A DNA stretch of 27,163 nucleotides, from positions 1 through 27,163 of the forward strand of contig JAUJNV010000033.1 of NCBI GenBank assembly GCA_030447945.1. Direction: 5' to 3'. How positions within the stretch are numbered: the stretch's first letter is position 1; every line of letters starts with the position of its first letter. The notes under the pieces are model-generated. The model did no database searches. It was not told the DNA's origin and saw only the letters and a list, made by a program, of their open reading frames with translations. The position numbers and the translations under genes were made by a program. Positions 17,114 through 25,587 of this stretch are shown here, piece after piece. Source of the stretch: Fimbriimonas sp. Lineage in GTDB: Bacteria > Armatimonadota > Fimbriimonadia > Fimbriimonadales > Fimbriimonadaceae.

Positions 17114-17397
17114 CTATCGATCAACTCCATCTGGCTAGTGCCCGTAGTACCACTTCTACACCCACATCGCGGGACCACGAAGACACCCTCGTCATCGTCA
17201 ATCCCCTTGAGCCACGTCTCCTCCGCAATCAGCCTCTCCACGGCCTCGACCTGCTCGCTCGTCTGTACGTGCTCCGGGTTCACCGCCTGCGCCCGCCACA
17301 TAAGCTTCAGCGCCTCCGCAAAGTCGCCCGGCCTCGTTAGGCAGATCCCCAGGAGATACGCGCCCTTCGCGCCATCCTGCCTCTGGGGGTTCAGGCG
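17104..17397 (-). pseudogene. TPR-like protein, 3' fragment
   Basis: The minus strand encodes DGAKGAYLLGICLTRPGDFA, EALKLMWRAQAVNPEHVQ, then EQVEAVERLIAEETWLKGID and DDEGVFVVPRCG, ending at TGA 17104. The first two stretches form a tetratricopeptide-type helix pair. Upstream of 17397 the frame only translates the word-repeat element (TAEASNALTPQRLNPQ), so the gene's beginning is absent or displaced. A fragment of a larger TPR protein left at the edge of the RHS island is the simplest reading. Confidence 0.45.
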
Positions 17398-17500
17398 TTG
17401 AGGAGTTAGAGCGTTTGAGGCTTCAGCAGTTGAGGCGTTCGCTGAAGGGCTTGTCCCTCTCAACCCTTCCTCCTCTTCCCGATACCCGCATTTCTTCCGG
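17390..17500. repeat. Word-repeat element at the right edge of the RHS island
   Basis: GGCGTTGAGGAGTTAGAG, GCGTTTGAGGCTTCAGC and GTTGAGGCGTTC follow one another on the plus strand, and TCTCAACCCTTCCTCCTC comes after a GAAGGGCTTGTCCC turn, so the arms can pair in part. The word GCGTTGAGG is shared with the element at 25588-25735. Confidence 0.55.
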
Positions 17501-17535
17501 TGTGGAGGTCTCTCCCAACGACCGATCTTGGATAG

Positions 17536-17723
17536 ATGGCCGCCATCTTTCTCCTGGGCTACGCTTCCGTCGCCGCTGCCTTCTACGTGGCGCTCCGCGC
17601 CCGCGCGCCGATCATGGATGGGATGGACGAGGCCACCTGCCCCGCACCGCCGGAGATCGTGGAGCTCTTTCCCGCCGAGGGCGGAAGGCGGAGCAGCCGA
17701 TCAGGCCCAAACTTGCAGGTTGA
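17536..17723 (+). CDS. Small single-helix membrane protein (one frameshift)
   Basis: About 62 residues. ATG 17536 opens AAIFLLGYASVAAAFYVALR, one transmembrane helix, then RAPIMDGMDEATCPAPPEIV, ELFPAEGG and, after one indel near 17685, KAEQPIRPKLAG with TGA 17721-17723. The short acidic and proline-rich tail probably faces the cytoplasm. No family recognised. Its stop codon lies within the hairpin at 17711-17778, which separates it from the convergent anti-sigma gene. Confidence 0.55.
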
Positions 17724-17778
17724 AGGTTACAAGCCGGGCAAAGGGGCTCGTGCCTCCAACCTGAAATCTGCAACCTGG
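17711..17778. terminator. Inverted word-repeat hairpin between convergent genes
   Basis: ACTTGCAGGTTGAAGGTT on the left faces CAACCTGAAATCTGCAACC on the right, with GCCGGGCAAAGGGGCTCG between them. The word (AGGTTGCAGATTTC-like) differs from those elsewhere. It sits between the stops of the small membrane gene (17723) and the anti-sigma gene (17795), as expected for a two-way terminator; no T-run is present. Confidence 0.6.
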
Positions 17779-17794
17779 ATCCGCTCGGCAACCC

Positions 17795-18527
17795 TTATTT
17801 CGCCTGGATCCGCTCTGCGAGCACCCAGCGAAGCAGCCCGGGGAGCGGGAGGAGAGCAGGGACGAAGGAGCGCTCCTCGGCGCCCCAGGCGACCAAGTTC
17901 AGCGCGTTGCCGGCCGCCTGCGTAGTAGCCGCTCCTTCCATCGGCCGGAGTCCGGCCGTCGCGAGCGCTTGGGAGGCCACGAGCAGGGGCGAGGTCGCCA
18001 TCCTGATCGCGCAAGGTAAGGCGCATCACCCGAAGGCCGTCCATCTCCCCTTGCGCCACGGCGATCACCTGGAGACGCTGGGTCCATCGAGAGCCGCGCG
18101 CGTCGCAGGTGGATAGTCCAGTTCAGCGGTCCATCTCGGAAGTCGCCCCTCGATGGGGGGCGCGAAGAGGATGAGTTAGCCGCCAGCCGGGGCAGATCGG
18201 CCGCCTGCACTGGGTCGTCCGCGCCCGTGCGACGAAGGATGCCCCGGTGAAGATCACCAGGAAAAACACCGAGCAGAGCGCCCAGGCGTAGCGACCGACG
18301 AAGCCTTCGACGCGCCGCGCCTTGTCGATGTCGGCGGCCCGGCATCTCCGCCAAGCCTGGTCACTCCGCTCCTCGACCTTCTCCTTCATGAGGAGCTTCC
18401 GGAACTCGATAGCGCGTAGCTCGGCGACAACGTCGGCTTCGGCTTCGACGTCGCGAGTGAGGCGCAGCGCCTCCGACATAGAGATCTCGCCGTCGGCGAG
18501 TGCGTGGAGCGCGAGCGGATCGATCAT
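17795..18527 (-). CDS. Anti-sigma factor (frameshifted)
   Basis: Starts MIDPLALHALADGEISMSEA, a cytoplasmic helical domain of the kind that holds an ECF sigma factor (LTRDVEAEADVVAELRAIEF follows). Then comes one transmembrane helix, YAWALCSVFFLVIFTGASF, and an extracytoplasmic part recovered over frames: DYPPATRAALDGPSVSRVIA, RVMRLTLRDQDGD, LNLVAWGAEERSF and the end LLRWVLAERIQAK. I see no clear zinc H-x3-C-x2-C motif. About 240 residues. The ATG (18525-18527) overlaps the sigma stop by ATGA, so the pair is co-translated; this context carries most of the assignment. Two or more indels. Confidence 0.7.
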
Positions 18528-19079
18528 TCAGTTGAACCCTGCTTCACAATGCCTTCCTTCAAGGCATACCCTTCGAGCGCCTCCCGAGCAAGGAGCGGCC
18601 CGCCAGACGCGATCCGACGGTGCCGATCGGTACATCCGTCAAATCGGCGATCTCTTGATAACTCAGCCCTTCGATGTCACTCAGGATAACCGCCACTACG
18701 AAATCCACCGGCACCTTGGCCAGCGCCTCCTCGACCTCCGCCCCCAGGACGTTGTCGAAGAAGCCGATCAGGATCTCCGACTCCGTCGCTACGGGCTCGA
18801 TCGCTCCCTCGTCGTCAAAGAACCTAGCTGAGGCCCGCGCTGACGCTGCCTGTACCGGTTGATGTACAGATTCGTCACGATGCGCAGCATCCAAGCCTTG
18901 AAGTTCGCCCCGTCGAAACGGTCGAATGCTTCGTATGCTCGGACCATCGCCTCCTGTGCCAGGTCCTCGGCTTCCTCGCGAGAGCGTGTGAGGCGCAGCG
19001 CGGTCCCAAAGACCGAGGGGAACACCTTCACGGCCTGCCTCTCGAAGGCCTCGCGCGGATTGCGCCTGGCAAACAGCAT
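18524..19079 (-). CDS. ECF-type RNA polymerase sigma factor (frameshifted)
   Basis: Region 2 is plain: FGTALRLTRSREEAEDLAQE, AMVRAYEAFDRFDGANFKAW, MLRIVTNLYINRYRQRQR. After one indel near 18825 it continues EVEEALAKVPVDFVVAVILS and the region 4 helix-turn-helix LSYQEIADLTDVPIGTV, RSRLA, then ALKEGIVKQGST. No region 3, as is usual for the ECF class. It directs RNA polymerase to a small regulon, probably kept inactive by the overlapping anti-sigma. ATG 19077-19079 starts MLFARRNPREAFERQ; there is no good ribosome site, and an ATG near 19153 is an alternative. The divergent secreted-protein gene at 19243 may be a target. Confidence 0.88.
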
Positions 19080-19242
19080 GCGGGTCGCGGCAGTGTACCT
19101 CTCGCCTTTTCCAACAACCGGCTCCGCCAAGGGGTTCCCGCTCGCCTGCATCCAGGTGGAAACACCGGCGAGGGGGCGAGGGGTTCCCGCATCTCCATCG
19201 GTAGGGCTATAGTTCTGCAGGCCCGCCTCGTTTTGAAGCTCG

Positions 19243-20363
19243 ATGCTCCTTCCGCTCCTGTGCCACCCTGCTCCTCCCTCCGCGCGGCCCCTCGCCCGTC
19301 GCCTCACTCCGCGCCGCACCCAAAGTTAAAAGTGTGAAGGGGAGAGTCCTGCTCGCTCGACGGGTCGGACCGCCTGGTGCTGCGCGGACCCCCGGAGCAG
19401 CGGGTGCATTTGGGGGACGGCGCCGAGCTCCTGATCGCGGGAGGCTTTCGACGAGCTACGGCTGCTGCGCGGGGGGCGGAAGGTCGGCAAGGTGGATATG
19501 GTCGACCTCGGCTTCTCCTGGCTCCAGCAAAACAGCGTGTGGGGAGGCGAAGCGGGCGGTGAGTTGGCGCGGAAGGAAGCGTTCGAGATCGCCGGCATGC
19601 GGGCCGAAATGCGCGAGGCGCTCCCGGTGCCGAACGGCGCCTTGGCTATCGTCACGTGGCGCTCGCAGCCCTTCGGCCGGTTCCGTCTGGGCACAGCACC
19701 TGCAGGTGGGTCGAGGCGGGGTCGAACCTCGAGATCACCCCTTTGCGCCTCTTACGGGGTGGGCGTGGAAGCTACCTCACTCCCACGACGCGCCGCCTCT
19801 TCCGCCACGGCAAGAGGCTCCTGATGTGGGTTCCCGGCAAGATCATCGAGATCCGCCCATCGGGCGCCGACGTACGGAACTTCGCACAGGTTCCGGGAGA
19901 GCTGGCGCCGATCGGCCTTGTCGACAACCGCTGGGCGTTGCTCGCGGGGGACGAGAAACGTAGAGTGGCCTGACCCTGGGGACCGTGGACCTGGTAACAG
20001 GTAAGGCGTCCCTGTTGCTCCGCGAAGCGTCCCGGAGCGGAGGGCCCTCCACGGCGGTCGCCGAAGTCCCCGAGCGCGGACGCTACCTCTTGCTTACTCG
20101 TGCGCTGGACCGGCGAGGCACCGTCGAAAGGGCTCACACTAGAAGCGCCGAGCCGGCGGCGCGCCAAGGTCCTCAGCGCACGCGCGTACCCCCGAACTAC
20201 ACCTGGAAGGAGTACGCCCAAGCCGCAGACGACGGCGGCCCGAGGTTCTCTACGACGCCCGCACCGGCCGTTTCTTGCGGGAGCTTGCCGTCCCACGACG
20301 CCTCAAGGCGCCAAAGCTCCCCGGCGGCCCAAGCCTAAGCAGAGTCCGAAGCGCCGCGGGTGA
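19243..20363 (+). CDS. Secreted protein of unknown function, possibly beta-propeller-like (frameshifted)
   Basis: ATG 19243 gives a short leader (MLLPLLC, then ATLLLPP over one indel). The mature part reads DRLVLRGPPEQRVHLGDGAE, LLIAGG, RKVGKVDMVDLGFSWLQQ, then FEIAGMRAEMREALPVPNG and EITPLRLLRGGRG. Further on come RLLMWVPGKIIEIRPSGADV, GLVDNRWALLAGDEKRRVAL, TLGTVDLVTGKASLLLREA and VAEVPERGRYLLLTRAL. The regular strand-turn spacing and the phrase YDARTGRFLREL near the end suggest a beta-propeller, but the family is not clear. It ends [10 protein letters not shown], a basic tail. At least five indels. It is divergent from the sigma gene, and its 3' end overlaps that of purT by about 29 bases. 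Confidence 0.5.
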
Positions 20364-21526
20364 ATCGGACACATCGCGCCGCCGCCTTGCCCGCTCCCGC
20401 AGCCGGTGCCCCGTCCAGCGGGCCCGCCGCCAGGGCGACGCCCATCCGGCGATTGACGCGCGCCATCGGCTTGCTGCCGAATATTCGCACATCGATCCCC
20501 GGCTCGCTCAGAGCCTCCCCTAGCCCCTGGTACTGAGGCCGCCCGCCCGAGTCGAAGTCGCATGGAGGATGACCGCACTCGCTCCGCCCGTACGGGCTCG
20601 ACCGACGGAATCGGAGGCCCAGCACCGCGCGAGCATGGAGCTCGAACTCGCTGAGATGGGTCGCGTGCCCGCGAGGGTCACGAGGCCGGTGTCGTGGGGA
20701 CGCGGGGAGAGTTCGGAGAACACCACCCCGTCCTCCGCGAGGAAAACTCCACGCCCCAGGATGCCGGCGCCGCCTTAGGGAGCGGGTGATCCTTTCCGCC
20801 ATGCCTTGGGCCTCCGTCAGCGCCTCGGCTGGGACCGGGTGGGGCTGCCAGCTCTCCTGGTAGTCGCCCCGTTCACGGACGTGCCCGATCCGGCGCGCAG
20901 AAAAGGGTGGGGCCTTCTGCGTGACCGTGAGCAGGAAGTGATCTCCGTGTGAAAGCGCACGAAGCCCTCGACGATCACTTCCCCGCCTTGAGCGCGCCCT
21001 TTGCTCATCGCCGCGCGCCTGCACGCGAACTCGGATCCTCCCGCGTTCGCACCGTCGACTGCCCTTGCCCGAGGAGGACATCAGCGGCTTCACCACGCAC
21101 GGCAGCCCGATCTCGCCCGCCGCCCGCTCCATCTCCGCCAGAGACGACGCGTAGCGGAACGGTGCGGTGCGGATACCCAGCTCTCCGGCCGCCAGGTCCC
21201 GGATCTCCCGGCGGTCCATCGTGAAGTTCGCCGCGCGGAGCGCTCGGAGCCTGCACTCCCCGCTTCTCATACTCGACCAGTCGCTCGGTGCGGATCGCCT
21301 CGATCTCGGGGACGATGAGGTCCGGGCGGTGCTTCGCCACCAAGGAATCGAGGGCCGCGCCGTCGAGCATGTCCACCACCTCGCGCTCGGGCGTTACCTG
21401 CATCGCGGGCGCCCTATCGTAGCTGTCGACCGCGATCACACGCTGTCCCAGTCGCGCCAACGCGATGGCAAACTCTTTGCCGAGCTCGCCAGAGCCCAAG
21501 AGGAGAATCGTCTTCGTCATGACCAT
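20335..21526 (-). CDS. purT: Formate-dependent phosphoribosylglycinamide formyltransferase (frameshifted)
   Basis: ATP-grasp enzyme of purine synthesis: makes formyl-GAR from GAR, formate and ATP. The start [20 protein letters not shown] is the PurT signature, followed by [72 protein letters not shown], and [17 protein letters not shown] for the ATP-grasp lysines. Near the end, [13 protein letters not shown] and [27 protein letters not shown] match the family's last blocks. ATG 21524-21526 overlaps the stop of the upstream gene (TAATG). The C-terminus after GPLD is uncertain. Several indels break it. About 390 residues, the usual size. Confidence 0.9.
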
Positions 21527-22244
21527 TATCGCGCGACTCGTAGGCGAGGGCAGCGAGAGCTACCTTCTCCGCGGCATCGGTGAGAGGAATCGGCGCGAGG
21601 CGCAGGGCCTGCGTCACGCACGGGCGAATTCGGGATGCGCTGTGCACGACCTCGTGGAAGTACGCACGCCCGGCCTGGGGGCCGATGTGATGGAGCAGCA
21701 GCTGGATCGCTGTCCGGTGGTCCACCAGTGGCACCGCCTGCTCGAACAGCTCCGGGAGCTGGGCGGTGGGGTCTTCGAATCGCTCGAACCTGGGCCGCGC
21801 GACGTCGCGCACCCACGCCCCCACGTCCACCAGAGCCGGTAGCCCGTCCGCCGCATCCCAGACGACGTTGCAGCAGGGTGCCGGCTCCAGCTCCCCGATA
21901 CTGCCCGAGGCCACGCCGCCGCCGCGCCGTCCGAAGCCGCTCGTGCGCTCCCGCAGGAGGGCCAGGTCCTGGTGGCTGAGGTGCAGTCTCACGACGACCG
22001 GATCGATTACCTCGGGAGCTCCTCGCGGGCCGGGGTATAGCACGATCTCCTGACGCCACGGGCCGCGGCGCCTTTCCAGGAGGGGCAGGCCGCCGTTGCG
22101 GAAGAGCCCGAAGCCTTCGTTGGCCAAAGTGCCGTGGAGATAGCGCGCGACCTCGCTCAGAGCTGTGGGACGGGCCCGGCTCCCAACGGCGGCAGTCTTC
22201 TCGGCAGGAAAAAGCAGTCCCAAGGCACTCTTTATACGCGACAT
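21526..22244 (-). CDS. Unknown protein, cotranslated with purT
   Basis: One long minus-strand frame: [20 protein letters not shown], then [102 protein letters not shown] and [13 protein letters not shown]. This looks like a soluble alpha/beta protein of about 235 residues; I recognise no family. In its own frame it would run 110 bases into purT, so an indel near the end is likely and the TAA at 21526-21528, overlapping the purT start, is probably the true stop. ATG 22242-22244 was chosen where the sequence becomes protein-like; an ATG 90 bases upstream is possible. Confidence 0.55.
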
Positions 22245-22411
22245 TCCCGGTGACAAGGGTCTGAATTGCCTGGGCCGTCGGAACGGCGACACGGTGGCCG
22301 GCCCGTCCAGTGCCGCGTTGCTCGGTAGATCCACGCGCGACAGATCGGCCCATGAAAAACCGGCACTTGCTCAAACCAGCCAAGGCTCCGCATCCGAAAT
22401 GATCTAGCGCT

Positions 22412-23683
22412 CTACGTCAGCTTCAACCCCTGCGGCACCGGCGGCGGCTCCGAAGGGACGCGGGTCGCGCCTGGCTGGCCGGGGATCCAGACGGTGGCCA
22501 CGGCACCGGCGGCCTCCACTTTCTGTTCCCCGATAGCGCTTGGGCCCCCAGGCAGATACATCGCCGTCGCGTCGCTTACGGCAATGCCGCCGGGCGGGCA
22601 AGCCTTTTGGAGGTGGGCGGCAATATCGATCACGTGGGCGAAGTTGACCGAGGTGATGTCCCCCGCCTGGGGCGTCACGATCCGCCCCGTGTGGATGCCG
22701 CAGCGCAACACGATGGGCGCGCTGAGCTTGTTGCGGAAAGTGTTCAGCTCCAGTACGCCGGTCTGCATGTTGCGTGCGGCGCCGAACGCCTGCGGCGGCG
22801 TGTCGAATGCGCAGATGACGCCGTCCCCCGCAGTCGAGTGGAGCCGCCCGCCATACTTCCGGGCGATCGTCTCGACGAACCCGTAGTATTCGTTGAACGT
22901 GAACTCCACCGAGAGCGGGTCGGAAATCTCCTTGAGGCGCGTAGAACCCACGATGTCTACAGAGAGGAACGTCGTGCTCTGCTCGCCGGAGCGCAACTTT
23001 TCCTGCAAGTCCACCAACTGCCGAAGGAGTTCTTGGCGCTCCTTGGCCGGATCCTTCAGCCCGAGCTGCCCCCGGTGGCGATCCACGAACTTCTGTAGGA
23101 CGAGCCCCGCCAAAGCGCCGCCCAAAGTGTAAGGAATCAGCAAGAGGGGCTCGATGCGCCCCGCCGAGAGGCGGAGCGCGGCGGCAAACGCCGCGTGCGC
23201 GATGTAGTACCCTCCGCCGAAGAGGGCGCCCGCGATCGCTGCGACCTTGGAGTCCTTCGCGACGCAGACGTTGTACAGCCCTGCGGCCAGCGCGATCAAA
23301 CCGATCATGCCGAAGATTCCGTAGGAGGAGGCTCCGGAAGCCCGCGCCGTCTGCGCCACTCGCTCCTCGGCGACCGTCAGAAGCGCCCACACCGCGGCCG
23401 CCAGGCCCGAGATGACGTACCGCCGCACGTCGGTCTCCAGGGTGCGAAACTGCTCGCGCAGGCTCGTCAGGAATCCTTTTCGCTGGCTTTCCGACCGAAG
23501 TCGCACCGCCAGGCGAACGTATTCCGCCGGGGCTCCGGTCGCTTCGGACACGGCCAAGATGGCGCTGTCGTCCAGGACGCCGCCATTCTGCGCGCGCAAG
23601 CGCTCGGCGAGCACGAGCATCTCGTTCACGCCGTCCTCGCTCAGGACGATCTCCGCGTTCTCTAGCCACGCCTGTCGTTCCAC
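22412..23683 (-). CDS. Membrane class III adenylate/guanylate cyclase homologue with altered catalytic residues
   Basis: The frame of 423 residues is intact. Residues 1-80 are soluble and helical; about 90-200 hold several hydrophobic helices (ISGLAAAVWALLTV, YGIFGMIGLIALAAGLY, AAIAGALFGGGYYIAHAAF, LLLIPYTLGGALAGLVL). A coiled linker (RQLVDLQEKLRSGE) leads to a cyclase domain at 236-410. The metal aspartates are present: D243 in FLSVDIVGSTRLKE and D287 in STAGDGVICAF. RCGIHTGRI also fits. But the transition-state pair, normally N and R in V-N-x-A-A-R-L, reads VIDIAAHLQK, that is D353 and H357. So catalysis may be lost or changed. GTG 23681-23683 starts the frame; no strong ribosome site. Cyclic nucleotide signalling or a binding role is inferred. 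Confidence 0.85.
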   Translation of the reverse strand: MERQAWLENAEIVLSEDGVNEMLVLAERLRAQNGGVLDDSAILAVSEATGAPAEYVRLAVRLRSESQRKGFLTSLREQFRTLETDVRRYVISGLAAAVWALLTVAEERVAQTARASGASSYGIFGMIGLIALAAGLYNVCVAKDSKVAAIAGALFGGGYYIAHAAFAAALRLSAGRIEPLLLIPYTLGGALAGLVLQKFVDRHRGQLGLKDPAKERQELLRQLVDLQEKLRSGEQSTTFLSVDIVGSTRLKEISDPLSVEFTFNEYYGFVETIARKYGGRLHSTAGDGVICAFDTPPQAFGAARNMQTGVLELNTFRNKLSAPIVLRCGIHTGRIVTPQAGDITSVNFAHVIDIAAHLQKACPPGGIAVSDATAMYLPGGPSAIGEQKVEAAGAVATVWIPGQPGATRVPSEPPPVPQGLKLT

Positions 23684-23735
23684 GATCAGACGCGATTGTA
23701 CTATCGCCCGTCGAAGAGGCGTGAAGGCAGTAGGG

Positions 23736-23772
23736 CGTTTAGGTGTCGGGATCCGGCCCCGACACCTAAACG
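23736..23772. terminator. Perfect 15-bp hairpin between lipoprotein and cyclase genes
   Basis: CGTTTAGGTGTCGGG (23736-23750) and CCCGACACCTAAACG (23758-23772) are exact reverse complements around a seven-base loop. It lies ten bases past the stop of the lipoprotein gene and before the cyclase start, both on the minus strand. There is no T-run, so it may work as a transcript-end stabiliser or a Rho-type stop rather than a classical intrinsic terminator. Confidence 0.7.
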
Positions 23773-23781
23773 TTCATCCTC

Positions 23782-24570
23782 TCAGAATCCTGAGTCTTCG
23801 AGCGAGCAGCCCGTCGGTTCGGGAGCCGGGCGGCCATTATTCGGAGCCAGCAGGATGTCGGTGTCCAAGAACCGAATGCCGTTCTCGAAAGGAAAGAACG
23901 GTGCGCGGCAGGTGGCCCGGCCGGTATCGTACCGATCGCCGTTGAAGAGGAAGGACCGATGGACCTCCGTGGGGAGCGAGGCGTTGAGGATCTGGAAGCT
24001 AACCGCCCGCGAGGGGACGATGGCCCGGAAAGACCCGTCGATCTGCGTTCGCGTGCTCCCGACGAGCAACCTCTGGTCGTCGAAGAACTCGATTACCACG
24101 CCGTAGACGGGGGTGCCGCTGCCTTGGACGAACACGTTGCCGCTGAGCCGCACGACGCGGTCCCGGACTTGATATCGCGTGCTGTATCGCCTCCCCTGGT
24201 AGGAGACGGAGATGCCGATCGGCTCCGTGCCGGAGCGGTCGCTGGCGATGAAGAGACCCGTGTTGTTCGCCAGCCGGCCGAAAGTGCTGCTGATGTCGTC
24301 GCTCAGCCACTCTTCGCCTACGAGCACCTGCCGATTTCCGTTGGCGCTGTAGTCCACGAGTTGGAACTGGATGCGCTCGTTGACCTCGATGTTCATCGGG
24401 TCCACGAAACCACCGTCGCTGTCGAGCGCGACCGCCTCGATGCGAGGCCCCGGGGTGAGCCCAGGGACGCGTCCCCCGCCGCCCGGCCCGTTGTCGTTGT
24501 CGCTCGAACCATTGCAGCCGAAGGCGGCGAAGGCTACGAGCAGAAGAGCTAGAAGGGAGAGGCGCTTCAT
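23782..24570 (-). CDS. Lipoprotein with carboxypeptidase-regulatory-like beta domain (copy 2)
   Basis: Complete frame, 262 residues. Lipobox LLLVAFAAFGC, then a low-complexity spacer (NGSSDNDNGPGGGG). Residues 45-145 form a beta-rich domain (RIEAVALDSDGGFVDPMNIE, RIQFQLVDYSANGNRQVLVG, GLFIASDRSGTEPIGISVSY). Residues 150-215 are a carboxypeptidase-regulatory-like domain (VVRLSGNVFVQGSGTPVYGV, VIEFFDDQRLLVGSTRTQID, GSFRAIVPSR). The end contains ATCRAPFFPFENGIRFLDTD, PTGCSLEDSGF with two cysteines. Probably anchored on the outside of the cell; function unknown. ATG 24568-24570 is clear from the signal peptide. It shares its last domain with the neighbouring lipoprotein at 24599, from which it is separated by only 28 bases. 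Confidence 0.75.
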   Translation of the reverse strand: MKRLSLLALLLVAFAAFGCNGSSDNDNGPGGGGRVPGLTPGPRIEAVALDSDGGFVDPMNIEVNERIQFQLVDYSANGNRQVLVGEEWLSDDISSTFGRLANNTGLFIASDRSGTEPIGISVSYQGRRYSTRYQVRDRVVRLSGNVFVQGSGTPVYGVVIEFFDDQRLLVGSTRTQIDGSFRAIVPSRAVSFQILNASLPTEVHRSFLFNGDRYDTGRATCRAPFFPFENGIRFLDTDILLAPNNGRPAPEPTGCSLEDSGF

Positions 24571-24598
24571 ATAGTCCGTTATTATGCCCTTACGCGCA

Positions 24599-25129
24599 CT
24601 ATCCGTCGGCCAGGCAGCCATCGGGCGCCGGCGGAGGGGTCTCGCTGCGTGGCGTGAGAATGACGTCCGTCGCCAGAGCGGTAGGCTGTCCCTCGTTGAT
24701 GGGCGGTCGCCCGGCACGTCGGCTCGCCGGAATGTACTCCCGGCTGTTGTAGCCGAATGAAACGTAGTAGACCTGGCCGTTGATGTTGACGGTGAATTTC
24801 CGCGCGCTGGTCGGCAGCGGGGCGGCAAATCTTCCATCTCGGGCGGTAGTCGCGGATGTGAGCTCGGTTCCCGCTGCGTCGTAAAACCGCACGATGACGC
24901 CTCCGACGCCCGCCCCTGATCGAGCGAACCTGGCCGGTCACGCCGGTGCCGCCGTTCAACCCGTTGGTCGAACCGCCGTCCGTGCTGCCGTTATTGCCGC
25001 CGGTGACGGTGCTGCTGTTCGTACCTCGCCATCCGTCGGGCCCAGGTTGGGGCCGCCTCCTCCGCCGCAGCTCATGGCGATAACTCCGAACAGACACAGG
25101 ACGAGTAGGTAGTGTTGAGATCTTCTCAC
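24599..25129 (-). CDS. Lipoprotein with carboxypeptidase-regulatory-like beta domain (copy 1, frameshifted)
   Basis: GTG 25127-25129 gives RRSQHYLLVLCLFGVIAMSC, a clear lipoprotein signal, then GGGGGPNLGPTDGEVR. After one indel a Gly/Asn/Thr spacer follows (STVTGGNNGSTDGGSTNG). After a second come VTGQVRSIRGG and VRFYDAAGTELTSATTARDG, RFAAPLPTSARKFTVNINGQ, VYYVSFGYNSREYIP, DVILTPRSETPPP and CLADG. The beta domain (G-x-V...G-V-x-x-x-F-D...T-x-x-D-G-x-F-x-A-x-x-P) matches that of the downstream lipoprotein, so the two are paralogues of different length. About 175 residues. Function unknown. Confidence 0.7.
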
Positions 25130-25172
25130 GGTTAAAGTTTTCCGGCGCGGTCGGGTACGTCCATAGGATGAC

Positions 25173-25586
25173 TCATTTTGGCGTGCGTTCCGTTCGATGT
25201 ACGGCCGCCGAATTGAAAGCGTGAGGCATCAGCTCCCGTAACCGGTACGCCTGGACCCGGCCGGCGTCGTCCGCCGCAACGACTTCGACGGCCTCTGGAT
25301 CCTCAGCGAACTCCAGCAGGGTCTGGAGGCACATGCCGCAGGGGGTCCCCCCATCGGCGGTTGCCACCGCCACCCGCCGGAGGCGCGTCCTCCCCCCCGC
25401 CACCATCTGCCCGACCGCGTTTCGCTCGGCGCAGATCGTGAGGCCATAGGAGATGTTCTCGACGTTGCAGCCCCGATACACCGACCCGTCCTCCGCCTCG
25501 ACCGCCGCGCCGACGGCGTACCCGGAGTAAGGCGCGTAGGCGCGGGAGCGTGCTTCGAAGGCGGCTTGGAGGAGGGGGGGGAGCAT
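25173..25586 (-). CDS. cdd: Cytidine deaminase
   Basis: Converts cytidine and deoxycytidine to uridine and deoxyuridine in pyrimidine salvage. The 137-residue frame is complete and of the short tetrameric type. The substrate strand reads APYSGYAVGAAVEAEDGSVY, then RGCNVENISYGLTICAERNA with the zinc cysteine and catalytic glutamate, and GTPCGMCLQTLLEF with the other two zinc cysteines. The C-terminus (VQAYRLRELMPHAFNSAAV) fits the LLP-x-AF end of the family. ATG 25584-25586 is the only sensible start; GAGGAGGGGGGGAGC lies just upstream (in the repeat edge). The lipoprotein gene follows 43 bases on. Confidence 0.95.
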   Translation of the reverse strand: MLPPLLQAAFEARSRAYAPYSGYAVGAAVEAEDGSVYRGCNVENISYGLTICAERNAVGQMVAGGRTRLRRVAVATADGGTPCGMCLQTLLEFAEDPEAVEVVAADDAGRVQAYRLRELMPHAFNSAAVHRTERTPK

Positions 25587-25587
25587 G

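Noticed and set aside
11250..17460. Transposase or integrase expected in the accessory island
   Set aside because: No DDE, serine or tyrosine recombinase motif was found in any frame; the island looks driven by homologous recombination between RHS cores.
22404..23669. Second 421-residue minus-strand frame over the cyclase gene
   Set aside because: Same strand, other frame; rich in R, G and P, while the overlapping frame is a clear cyclase.
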